Assembly (NCBI RefSeq): GCF_008727865.1
Contig: NZ_VTWU01000011.1
Location: forward strand, 1 to 64,000
DNA from: Hymenobacter busanensis
GTDB taxonomy: Bacteria; Bacteroidota; Bacteroidia; Cytophagales; Hymenobacteraceae
Length of the DNA stretch: 64,000 nt
Direction of reading: 5' to 3'
This document shows positions 1-10,882 of the stretch, piece after piece. How positions within the stretch are numbered: the stretch's first letter is position 1; the number at the start of each line of letters is the position of its first letter. The notes below the pieces were generated by a model, which did not search any database, was not told the DNA's origin, and was given only the letters and a program-made list of their open reading frames with translations. The translations under genes were made by a program, and so were the position numbers.

Positions 1-38
1 GGTGGGCAGCCGCCGGCCGCGGCTGCCCGGGCCGGGGC

Positions 39-1034
39 TTATGCGGCAGCTAGCCAGCTGAGCTCCGCCGCGCGGTACTGCTGGCTCACTTCGTCTTCTT
101 CGGGCACCAGCTCCACCACCCGGGCCGGCGCGGGAGCGGCCACCGGCTCGCCTTCCTCGACCACGCCCAAAATCAGCTTGGCGGCGCGCTGGGCCTTGCT
201 GGCCGCCTGCAGCACCAGCTTTTTATCGTTTTTCAGACGCTCCAGCCAGGACTGGATGTAGGCCACGGCATTGGTCTCGGTCTGGGCCGTGTCGAGCCCG
301 GCCGCGGCGCAGAGAAAGGAAGCGCCCATCTCGGCCGTCAGCTCCTCGCGGGCGTAGCTGGCCGAGCGCTTGCCTTCGCCGGCGGTCAGGTCAGGCCGGT
401 CGAGCCGGGAAGCGTGGCCCGTGCTGTGGGTCAGCTCGTGAAACAGGGTCGCGTAGTAGCCTTCGGCGGTAGTGAAGGTGGCCCGCTCCGGCATGTTTAC
501 CAGGTCGAGTGCCGGGGAGTAGTAGGCCCGCTGGTGCAGGTGCTCGATGGCCGGTCGCCCGTCCCAGTTGCGCACAATGGCCTCGGCCGCCTCAATGGGC
601 GTGTGCGCGTGGCGTTCCACCGCGGGCAGCACAAAGTCAATGTTTTCGATGTCTTCTACCGAAAACACGGTGTAGTACTTCAGGAAGGGCGTTTTTTCTT
701 CCTTGCCGGTTTGCTCGTTCTCGCGTACCGACACGTTGTAGTACACCACCGGGTGCCCCTTTGCGCCCTTGCGCACGTTGCCGCCCAAGGCCAGGGCCTG
801 CTTGAATGTTAAAAAGAAGGGCAGCGCGCTGCTGAAGTGCAGCAGAAAGGCGTTGATGCCCGTGTAAGCTGCGCCGGTCGCGTAGTTGCGGGGCAAACCA
901 TACACCGCGTTCCAGGGCTTGCGCCACGGAATGATGCCGCCTTCCAGCGCGGCCACAATGCGGTCGGTCACAATCTGGTACACATCGGGGCGAGGAGTGG
1001 CGGTACGGGCGGCGGGCTTTCGGGTCTTTTTCAT
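39..1034 (-). CDS. ardC: ArdC-family antirestriction protein
   Basis: Proteins of this family are carried by plasmids and conjugative elements and protect incoming single-stranded DNA from host restriction. The 331 aa product has the family's two-part layout. An N-terminal ssDNA-binding domain (about residues 16-135) starts at DVYQIVTDRIVAALE and contains IPWRKPW and GLPRNYATG. A C-terminal zincin-like peptidase domain carries FHELTHSTGH, with H199, E200 and H203 as the expected zinc ligands and catalytic Glu. The last 40 residues are an Ala/Pro/Glu-rich tail. The start is an ATG read from 1034, and length is normal for the family. It is divergent from umuDC. Its presence fits the conjugation genes found 20 kb away. 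The peptidase activity itself is inferred. Confidence 0.9.
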   Translation of the reverse strand: MKKTRKPAARTATPRPDVYQIVTDRIVAALEGGIIPWRKPWNAVYGLPRNYATGAAYTGINAFLLHFSSALPFFLTFKQALALGGNVRKGAKGHPVVYYNVSVRENEQTGKEEKTPFLKYYTVFSVEDIENIDFVLPAVERHAHTPIEAAEAIVRNWDGRPAIEHLHQRAYYSPALDLVNMPERATFTTAEGYYATLFHELTHSTGHASRLDRPDLTAGEGKRSASYAREELTAEMGASFLCAAAGLDTAQTETNAVAYIQSWLERLKNDKKLVLQAASKAQRAAKLILGVVEEGEPVAAPAPARVVELVPEEDEVSQQYRAAELSWLAAA

Positions 1035-1410
1035 GATAAAGCGCTGTTTCCGTGGGCGTTCATTAGACTTATTAAACGAAAATTACACCCGTAAAATTTT
1101 CTTTTTGCTCTATATTTTATATCTTTTTGCTCCTTTTTAAACAACCTTCTTTCCCCAACTGCCCCTTTGTGGCTGCGTTAAAATACGGGGGTGACAACAG
1201 GTTAAAAACCACTTTTTATAAGCGGTAGCGTTGTTTAATGAGCCGCCGGTCAGTCAGCTTACCTGGTCGGTTTAAGGAGGTGCGTGAACGGGTAACACCC
1301 GCGGTATTGCCGGTAACCTTCCTCAACTTCTGGCTACAATTTTTAGCCTTGTTTCTACTAATTTTATTAGCAGCACGTATTATTGTGGCCACGCCTATGC
1401 TACACCACCC
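1035..1410. other. divergent AT-rich intergenic region, ardC/umuD
   Basis: This 376-base gap is markedly AT-rich between about 1070 and 1240 and must hold the promoters of both ardC and umuD. No convincing TAnnTTTG box with a correctly placed upstream TTG was found. TATTATTG at 1378-1385 is a one-mismatch -7 candidate for umuD, but the nearest TTG (1349-1351) is too far upstream. GGTAAC occurs twice, near 1290 and 1313. A possible 63-codon reading frame here has no features of a real protein and is not annotated. Confidence 0.4.
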
Positions 1411-1878
1411 ATGCGCAACGTCGAATTAATCCCGGTCCACGACTCCCAAACCCCGTTTTTGCTTCCCCTTTTCAGCTGCAGAGTGTCCGCCGGCTTTCCC
1501 TCGCCGGCGTCCGATTACACCGATGAGCTATTTGACCTGAACCGCCTGCTCCTGCGCCACCCCGACGCTACGTACCTGGTGCGGGTAAGCGGGGAGAGCA
1601 TGAAAAACGCTGAGATTCACGAGGGCGACCTGCTGGCCGTGGACAAGCAGATGGAAGCCGATCACAACCACATCGTGGTGGCCGTGGTGGACGGGGAGTG
1701 CACCGTCAAGCGCTTGGTGTGCGAGCATGGCACGTGGTGGCTCAAGCCAGAGAACCCCGACTACCAACCCTGGGAGATTCACGATGCGGGCGCCGTGCGC
1801 ATCTGGGGCGTGGTGACCCACGTGCTGCACGAGCTGGTTCCCGGCAAACTCGCGGCCTTGCTGCGCACCCGCGACTAG
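1411..1878 (+). CDS. umuD: UmuD/LexA-like S24 autopeptidase
   Basis: This is the self-cleaving accessory subunit of the error-prone DNA polymerase V complex. RecA filaments stimulate cleavage, and the processed dimer binds UmuC. In the 155 aa product the Ala-Gly cleavage site is visible at A27-G28 ([10 protein letters not shown]). The catalytic Ser is in SGESM (S63), and the general-base Lys is in TVKRL (K100), with family-typical spacing. There is no DNA-binding domain, which separates it from LexA. The stop lies two bases before the umuC ATG, so the two are surely co-transcribed. SOS control is expected, but no LexA-type operator was identified upstream. Confidence 0.92.
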   Translation: MRNVELIPVHDSQTPFLLPLFSCRVSAGFPSPASDYTDELFDLNRLLLRHPDATYLVRVSGESMKNAEIHEGDLLAVDKQMEADHNHIVVAVVDGECTVKRLVCEHGTWWLKPENPDYQPWEIHDAGAVRIWGVVTHVLHELVPGKLAALLRTRD

Positions 1879-1880
1879 CC

Positions 1881-3179
1881 ATGTACGCCCTGGTCGACTG
1901 CAACAACTTCTACGTTTCCTGCGAGCGGGTCTTTCAGCCCCGGCTCGACGGCCGGCCCGTCGTGGTCCTGTCGAATAACGACGGGTGCATCATTTCCCGC
2001 AGCGCCGAAGCCAAGGCCCTGGGCCTGCAGATGGGCGAGCCCTACTTTCAGGTCAAACCCCTGCTGGAGCAGCATCACGTGGCCGTGTTTTCCAGTAACT
2101 ACGCCCTCTACGGGGACATGTCGCGCCGGGTGATGTGGTACCTGAGCCAGGTGGCGCCGGCGGTGGAAATCTACTCCATCGACGAGGCGTTCCTGGATTT
2201 GCACGGCCTGGAACGCTTCGTGGTCCGCAGCCTGGACACCTTTGCCCGCACCGTGCGCGCCAACGTGCTGGCCCGTACCGGCATCCCGACCTGCGTGGGC
2301 ATCGCCCCTACCAAGACGCTGGCCAAGCTGGCCAACCGCCTGGCCAAGAAAAACCCGGAGATGGGCGGGGTGTGTTACCTCGACACCGCGGAGCGCCGCC
2401 GCTGGGCCCTGGAACAGGTGGCCGTCGAAGACGTCTGGGGCATCGGCCGGCAGTACGCCCAAAAGCTGTATGCCGCCGGCATCAGCACGGCGGCGGGGCT
2501 GGCGGCCTGCTCCGAGGCCTACGCCCGCAAGCACCTGGGCGGGGTGGTAGGCGCCCGGCTGGTGCGCGAGCTGCAGGGCTACCCCTGCCAGGGGTTGGCC
2601 CCGAGCGAAGACGGGACCTTGTCGCGCCGCACGCTGTGTTGCTCGCGCACGTTTGGCCGGCCGCTCACGGCCTTTCCCGACGTGGCGGGTGCCGTCAGCG
2701 CGTTTGCCTCCCGGGCCGCTGAGAAGCTGCGCCGGCAGGGCGACGCAGCCCACCTGATGACCGTCTTTCTGAGCAAGAGCCGCTACGGCCTGGAGCCGCC
2801 CCCGTATTCCTGCTCCGCCGTGCTTACGCTGCCCGTGGCCACCAACGACACCATCGAGTTGGTCCGCTTTGCGCGGGCGGCGCTCAAACGCCTCTGGCAG
2901 CCGGGCAACCGCTACACCAAGGCGGGCGTGATACTCGACGGGCTGGAGCCGGAAGGCCAAACCCAGCTCACGCTGTTTGAACCCGCGCCGGTTTCGGAGA
3001 AGCGCGCCAAGCTGATGGCCGAGTTGGACGCCCTGAACCGCCGCTTTGGCAAAGGCACGGTGAAGCTGGCGTCGCTGGTGTTGCCGCCGGGCAGGGCGCA
3101 AGCGCCCTGGGAAGGGCAGGCGCAGTGGCGCACGCCGCAGTACACCACGCGGCTGGAAGATTTGCTGCTCGTTGGGTAA
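1881..3179 (+). CDS. umuC: UmuC Y-family DNA polymerase subunit
   Basis: This is the catalytic subunit of translesion polymerase V. The 432 aa product begins [20 protein letters not shown], the canonical palm start with a metal-binding Asp. It carries the catalytic SIDEAFLDL block (D101, E102), a helix-hairpin-helix region around 185-215, the little-finger domain, and ends with a DUF4113-type tail ([17 protein letters not shown]). The reading frame is open further upstream, but the ATG at 1881 matches the family start and sits just after the umuD stop. The last about 100 bases are repeated in degraded form at 18987-19109, a sign of recombination at this locus. Confidence 0.94.
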   Translation: MYALVDCNNFYVSCERVFQPRLDGRPVVVLSNNDGCIISRSAEAKALGLQMGEPYFQVKPLLEQHHVAVFSSNYALYGDMSRRVMWYLSQVAPAVEIYSIDEAFLDLHGLERFVVRSLDTFARTVRANVLARTGIPTCVGIAPTKTLAKLANRLAKKNPEMGGVCYLDTAERRRWALEQVAVEDVWGIGRQYAQKLYAAGISTAAGLAACSEAYARKHLGGVVGARLVRELQGYPCQGLAPSEDGTLSRRTLCCSRTFGRPLTAFPDVAGAVSAFASRAAEKLRRQGDAAHLMTVFLSKSRYGLEPPPYSCSAVLTLPVATNDTIELVRFARAALKRLWQPGNRYTKAGVILDGLEPEGQTQLTLFEPAPVSEKRAKLMAELDALNRRFGKGTVKLASLVLPPGRAQAPWEGQAQWRTPQYTTRLEDLLLVG

Positions 3180-3239
3180 GAGCCACCACCTTTCTGATTA
3201 GCCGAACACGGCAGTTGGTTCGACTTAGACAAGCTATTC

Positions 3240-3492
3240 ATGGGACCCGGGGGCCCAGGCCAACTACTTGGAACTGGCCCCACCGTGACGGTGGGCCACG
3301 ACTTGTACCGCACCCTCGGTGGCTTCGTAGAGGTGGCCGGTGCCTGGGATACCCGCGCCCTGGTCCGTCACGCTCAACGGCGGGCCCATCTGGCGGGTGA
3401 GCGACAACCTGCAGTTAGACCTGGGCATCAACCTGGCTCTCACCCGGGCAACCGAAACCAGCTATGTCCTTGAGTGCAGCTTCCGGAGCTGA
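3240..3492 (+). pseudogene. degraded 3' end of an outer-membrane transporter-like gene
   Basis: Two frames joined by a frameshift near 3365 give recognisable C-terminal beta-barrel sequence. The first frame reads TVTVGHDLYRTLGGFVEVAG (from about 3282). The second reads TLNGGPIWRVSDNLQLDLG and continues INLALTRATETSYVL, ending in TGA at 3490-3492. The pattern of a strand ending in NLQLDLGINLALT followed by a short last strand resembles the transporter/MetA-pathway outer-membrane family that often accompanies metal loci. No upstream part of the gene remains between it and umuC. Family assignment is by eye and tentative; the frameshift and missing 5' end are clear. Confidence 0.5.
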
Positions 3493-3569
3493 GCGGGCGC
3501 CCCCGCCGGCGGGGAACCTTTGTCTGCTTCTGCCGGTACAAGCGGTAGCCGACTATTTCCGCTGGTCGT

Positions 3570-3577
3570 TACCTTTG
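3570..3577 (+). promoter_or_regulatory. Bacteroidetes -7 box TACCTTTG
   Basis: TACCTTTG is a perfect match to the Bacteroidetes -7 consensus TAnnTTTG and lies five bases before the chosen DUF6660 start codon at 3583. No TTG sits at the usual -33 distance. If used, the transcript would begin at or within a few bases of the ATG, making it leaderless. The match may therefore be fortuitous. Confidence 0.35.
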
Positions 3578-3582
3578 CCCCG

Positions 3583-3912
3583 ATGCGCTTTCTGGCCCTG
3601 TTTTTTGCCTTCTACTTCGCCTGCCTCTCGACGCTGACCTGCGCCGACGGCGAAGTGGTGTGCAAAGACGCCAAGCAGACCACCGTGGCCGCGACCCCGC
3701 ACACCGACTGCGACGCCGGGGCCCTGGGCGACTGGTGCTCCCCGCTGTGCCAATGCCACTGCTGCGGCGGGGCCGTGGTGCCGCTGGCGCCCCTGCCGGT
3801 CCTGGCGGTGGCTCCCGCAGTGGTGTGGCCCAAGGCCCTGCGCCACGCCCCCATGCGGGTGGGCACCCCGACCCGGACCGCCGGGGCCGTGTGGCAGCCG
3901 CCCCGGGCCTAA
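3583..3912 (+). CDS. DUF6660-like small Cys-rich envelope protein
   Basis: The 109 aa protein has a hydrophobic signal segment (MRFLALFFAFYFACLSTLTC) followed by a short Cys-rich mature region with DWCSPLCQCHCCGG and a Pro/Ala/Val-rich tail ending WQPPRA. This layout matches the DUF6660 proteins that sit directly before CusA/CzcA-type pumps in Bacteroidetes. The clustered Cys residues (about 60-72) suggest metal binding, but no function is established. The ATG at 3583 is chosen because it starts the signal peptide; the frame is open further upstream. It is followed by a 184-base leader before the pump gene. Confidence 0.7.
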   Translation: MRFLALFFAFYFACLSTLTCADGEVVCKDAKQTTVAATPHTDCDAGALGDWCSPLCQCHCCGGAVVPLAPLPVLAVAPAVVWPKALRHAPMRVGTPTRTAGAVWQPPRA

Positions 3913-3980
3913 CCCTTCCTTCTACCCTGCTGACTCCCTTTGGGTAGCTCGTGTGCATGCCGTGCGCCCGGGCTGCTGGC

Positions 3981-4000
3981 CTATACCCGTCGTGGTATAG
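3981..4000. promoter_or_regulatory. perfect palindrome upstream of the RND pump
   Basis: CTATACC (3981-3987) and GGTATAG (3994-4000) form a perfect 7-base inverted repeat with a 6-base spacer. It is enclosed by a second inverted repeat, CTGCTGGCC (3973-3981) and GGCCAGCAG (4052-4060). The element lies in the 184 bases between the DUF6660-like gene and the pump. It could be an operator or an RNA hairpin in the leader. No regulator is assigned. Confidence 0.4.
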
Positions 4001-4096
4001 CGCCCAGCGAGTATAGCCGCGGCTTCTGCCCGTACCGGGCCCGGAGCCGTGGGCCAGCAGGTCGTAACCGAAGTGTTAGACCTAACCCCCAGCGGC

Positions 4097-8500
<4,404 letters not shown>

Positions 8501-8518
8501 CCCGCTTCCCTTACAATT

Positions 8519-9700
8519 ATGCATAAGCTAGCAACCCTGGCGCTGCTGCTGGGCCTGACCCTGGCCAGCTGTGGCGCCGACAAACGATAAGTCGCTGAAA
8601 ACGAATCCGCTGAAACGAAGTCGAAAGGCAAGGCAGGGGGCGGCCAGGCCGAGCAAGCCACCGATCTGGTGACGCTTACCCCGGCCGAGCAACAAGCCGC
8701 GGGCCTGAAAACGGGCCGGGTGCAGGACCGGCCGATGAGCTCGGGACTCGCCGTGAACGGCACGCTCGATGCCCCGCCGGAAAGCAGCGTCTCCATCACC
8801 GCCCCGCTCGGCGGGTATGTGCAGAGCACGGAGTTGCTGCAGGGCACCCGCGTGCGCCAAGGCCAGGTGCTGGCCGTGCTGCGCAACCCCGAGTTCGTGA
8901 CCCTACAAAAGGAGTACCTGGAGCTGCGCAGCCGGCTGAAGTTCGCCAAGGCCGAGCTGGCCCGGCAGCGGGAGCTGTACGAGCAGGAAGTCGCGCCGTT
9001 GAAGAACTACCAGCGCGCCCAGGCCGAGGCCGAAGCGCTGCAGGTGCAACTCAGCGCGCAGGCGGCCCAGCTGCGCATCGCCGGGCTGACGGTGGGCGGC
9101 GCCATCGTGCCCACGGCCGCGCTGCGGGCGCCCCGGTCGGGCTTCGTGCGGGCCGTGAACGTGACCGTGGGCCAGAGCGTGACGGCCACCGAACCGCTGT
9201 TTGAAATCGTCGACCCGGAGCACCTGCACGTGGAGCTGGTCGTCTTTGAGAAAGACGTGGCGCGGGTGCAGAAGGGGCAGCTGATCCGCTTCACGCTGGC
9301 CAGCGACTCCGTCAGCACGCCGCGGGAGCGAACGGCGCGCGTGTACCTGGTCGGCAAGGCCATCCGCGAAGACCGCACGGTGCTGGTGCACGGCCACCTC
9401 GACCAGGAAAACGATCCGGCGCTGCTGCCGGGCTTGTACGTGCGCGCCACCATCGAAACCGGGCGCAGCAACGCCACGACGTTGCCCGACGGCGCGCTGG
9501 TGCGCTTTGTGGGGCAGTACTACGCCTTCGCGGTGGAAGCCCCCGGCCGCTACCGCATGGTGCCCGTGACCCCGGGCCGTAGCGAAGACGGCTACACCGA
9601 GGTGCAGCTGCCGGCCGGCGTGCCGGTCAGCACCACCTTCGTGACGGACGGGGCGTACTCGCTGCTGGGCAAGCTCAAGAACGCCGAAGAGGAAGAGTAA
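8519..9700 (+). pseudogene. czcB: RND periplasmic adaptor (CzcB/CusB-like) with in-frame stop
   Basis: This would be the membrane-fusion adaptor linking the pump to the channel. An ATG at 8519 starts a lipoprotein signal (MHKLATLALLLGLTLASCGAD, lipobox LASC), but codon 24 is TAA (8588-8590). The same frame then continues without a break through an adaptor body: barrel-sandwich hybrid (APLGGYVQ, GTRVRQGQVLAVL), a coiled-coil hairpin rich in Glu/Gln/Ala, beta-barrel (VDPEHLHVELVVFEKDV) and a C-terminal domain. The first alternative start, GTG at 8669, would give a 343 aa protein without any export signal. The gene therefore looks inactivated by a nonsense change (CAA to TAA would suffice), unless the stop is suppressed or is a sequencing error. 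Confidence 0.8.
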
Positions 9701-9719
9701 TCCCACCATTCCCGTTGCC

Positions 9720-10139
9720 ATGGCTCACCCACTCGAAGGCCTCTTGATTGCGAAGCAAATCGCACCCACGGCCATGCGCCTGCTCGTGTTGGAGCTGCTG
9801 CAGCGCCAACCCGCCGCCGTTAGCCTGGCCGACGTGGAGCAGGAAATGGAGCACGCCGACCGCATCACGCTGCACCGCACCCTCAAGACTTTTGCCGACA
9901 AGGGCCTGGTGCACCGCATCGAAGACGGCAGCGGCGCCGTCAAGTACGCGCTCTGCGAGGAGGCATGTGCGCCCGGGCAGCACCACGACCTGCACGTGCA
10001 CTTCCACTGCCAGCGCTGCCAGCAGACCATCTGCCTGCCCGACGTGGCCATTCCGTCCATCCAGGTGCCGCCTGCGTTTCAGGTGCAGGACATGGGCGTG
10101 GTGCTGAAAGGGCTCTGCGACCGATGTGCCGCCCGCTGA
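9720..10139 (+). CDS. Fur-family metal-responsive repressor (Zur/Fur-like)
   Basis: The 139 aa product is a Fur-superfamily regulator. A winged helix occupies about residues 5-80 (recognition region ADRITLHRTLKTFADKGLV) and a dimerisation/metal domain follows. The latter contains HHDLHVHFHCQRCQQTICL, the characteristic HxHFxCxxC block, and a second C-terminal CxxC (LCDRC), which together form the structural zinc site. The context of a zinc-type P-type ATPase downstream and an RND pump upstream suggests a zinc or similar divalent ion as ligand; iron cannot be excluded. A palindrome that could be its operator starts six bases after its stop codon. Confidence 0.85.
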   Translation: MAHPLEGLLIAKQIAPTAMRLLVLELLQRQPAAVSLADVEQEMEHADRITLHRTLKTFADKGLVHRIEDGSGAVKYALCEEACAPGQHHDLHVHFHCQRCQQTICLPDVAIPSIQVPPAFQVQDMGVVLKGLCDRCAAR

Positions 10140-10144
10140 AACAA

Positions 10145-10159
10145 TGCAATACCGTTGCA
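10145..10159. promoter_or_regulatory. candidate Fur-family operator, TGCAA-N5-TTGCA
   Basis: TGCAATACCGTTGCA is a perfect 5-base inverted repeat with a 5-base spacer, located directly after the fur-like gene. Its right arm contains the only TTG that could serve as the upstream element of the promoter at 10155-10180. Binding here would block transcription of the transporter, ATPase and DUF3703 genes. Assignment to the adjacent regulator is by position only. Confidence 0.45.
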
Positions 10160-10180
10160 CGGCCCGGGGCGCTAGGTTTG
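10155..10180 (+). promoter_or_regulatory. Bacteroidetes-type promoter, TTG-N15-TAGGTTTG
   Basis: TTG at 10155-10157 and TAGGTTTG at 10173-10180 (a perfect TAnnTTTG -7 box) are separated by 15 bases, slightly shorter than usual. Transcription would start near 10186, about 33 bases before the ATG at 10219. This is the natural promoter for the transporter-zntA-DUF3703 group. Confidence 0.5.
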
Positions 10181-10218
10181 CCTGTGTTACCGGCCGTGCC
10201 CGCCACCGACGCCTGCTC

Positions 10219-10830
10219 ATGCTCGAACTCCTCACCGGCACCTTCCTGCTCAGCCTCTTGCACGCTGCTATCCCCAACCATTGGGCACCGGCTTTGGCCG
10301 TCGCCCGCGCCGAGCGGTGGCCGTTGCGGCGGGCCGTGGGGGTGACGGCCGTGGCAGGGCTAGCGCACGTGCTGAGCACCGTGGGCATCGGGCTGGCCCT
10401 GGGGCTGCTCGGTTGGCGCTTGTCGGCCCGGTTCGAGCACGCGGCGGCGTGGATAGCTCCTATGCTGCTCATGGCCATCGGGCTGGCGTACGCTTTCTCC
10501 GGTCCCGGGCACACGCACCCCGACCCGCCGCCGGTCCGGACGCGTGGTTCCCGGCGGGTCGTGCTCGGGCTGGCTGCCACCATGTTTCTGGCCCCTTGCC
10601 TGGAAATCCAAACCTTTTTCCTGACCGCCGGCGCCCACGGCCCCCTTATGCTGGCGCTGCTCATGGGGCTCTACTTGCTGACGACCCTTACGGCCATGTG
10701 CACGCTGGTTTCCTTGGGCTACCGCGGCCTGCACCGGCTGCCGCTGGCCGGCCTGGCCCACCACGAGCGGCGGCTGACCGGCGCGGTCCTCGTGCTGGTG
10801 GGCGTCGCCGGCTTCTTCGTGCACTGGTAG
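10219..10830 (+). CDS. polytopic membrane transporter, nickel/cobalt (NicO/UreH)-like
   Basis: This 203 aa membrane protein has about six hydrophobic segments. The first helix ends LLSLLHAAIPNHWAPAL, where a His-rich HxxxPNH pattern resembles the HX4DH signature of nickel/cobalt export families. A second cluster, FLAPCLEIQTFF, in a later helix contains Cys and Glu. A His-containing loop (GPGHTHPDPPP) faces one side. The ATG at 10219 (MLELLTGTFLLSLLH) follows the promoter by about 33 bases and gives a well-placed first helix; the frame is open upstream. Position between a Fur-type regulator and a zinc-type ATPase supports metal export. The exact family is uncertain. Confidence 0.6.
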   Translation: MLELLTGTFLLSLLHAAIPNHWAPALAVARAERWPLRRAVGVTAVAGLAHVLSTVGIGLALGLLGWRLSARFEHAAAWIAPMLLMAIGLAYAFSGPGHTHPDPPPVRTRGSRRVVLGLAATMFLAPCLEIQTFFLTAGAHGPLMLALLMGLYLLTTLTAMCTLVSLGYRGLHRLPLAGLAHHERRLTGAVLVLVGVAGFFVHW

Positions 10831-10882
10831 CCTGCTGGCGACCTATGCCTTCCTTTTTCCTTGTATCTACTGCTGAGTTCCC

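Noticed and set aside
1288-1320. Two GGTAAC repeats as an SOS/LexA box for umuDC
   Set aside because: Two copies are not enough to define an operator, and no match to a known LexA box was seen.
1238-1429. 63-codon plus frame in front of umuD
   Set aside because: It overlaps the umuD start and has no conserved feature; the AT-rich region is more likely regulatory.
1698-1880. Upstream extension of umuC
   Set aside because: Runs inside umuD in another frame; the family start is the ATG at 1881, right after the umuD stop.
8588-8590. Programmed stop-codon readthrough or selenocysteine/pyrrolysine recoding of the adaptor
   Set aside because: The stop is TAA, the least likely recoded codon, and no recoding element was recognised. 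A mutation or sequencing error is simpler.
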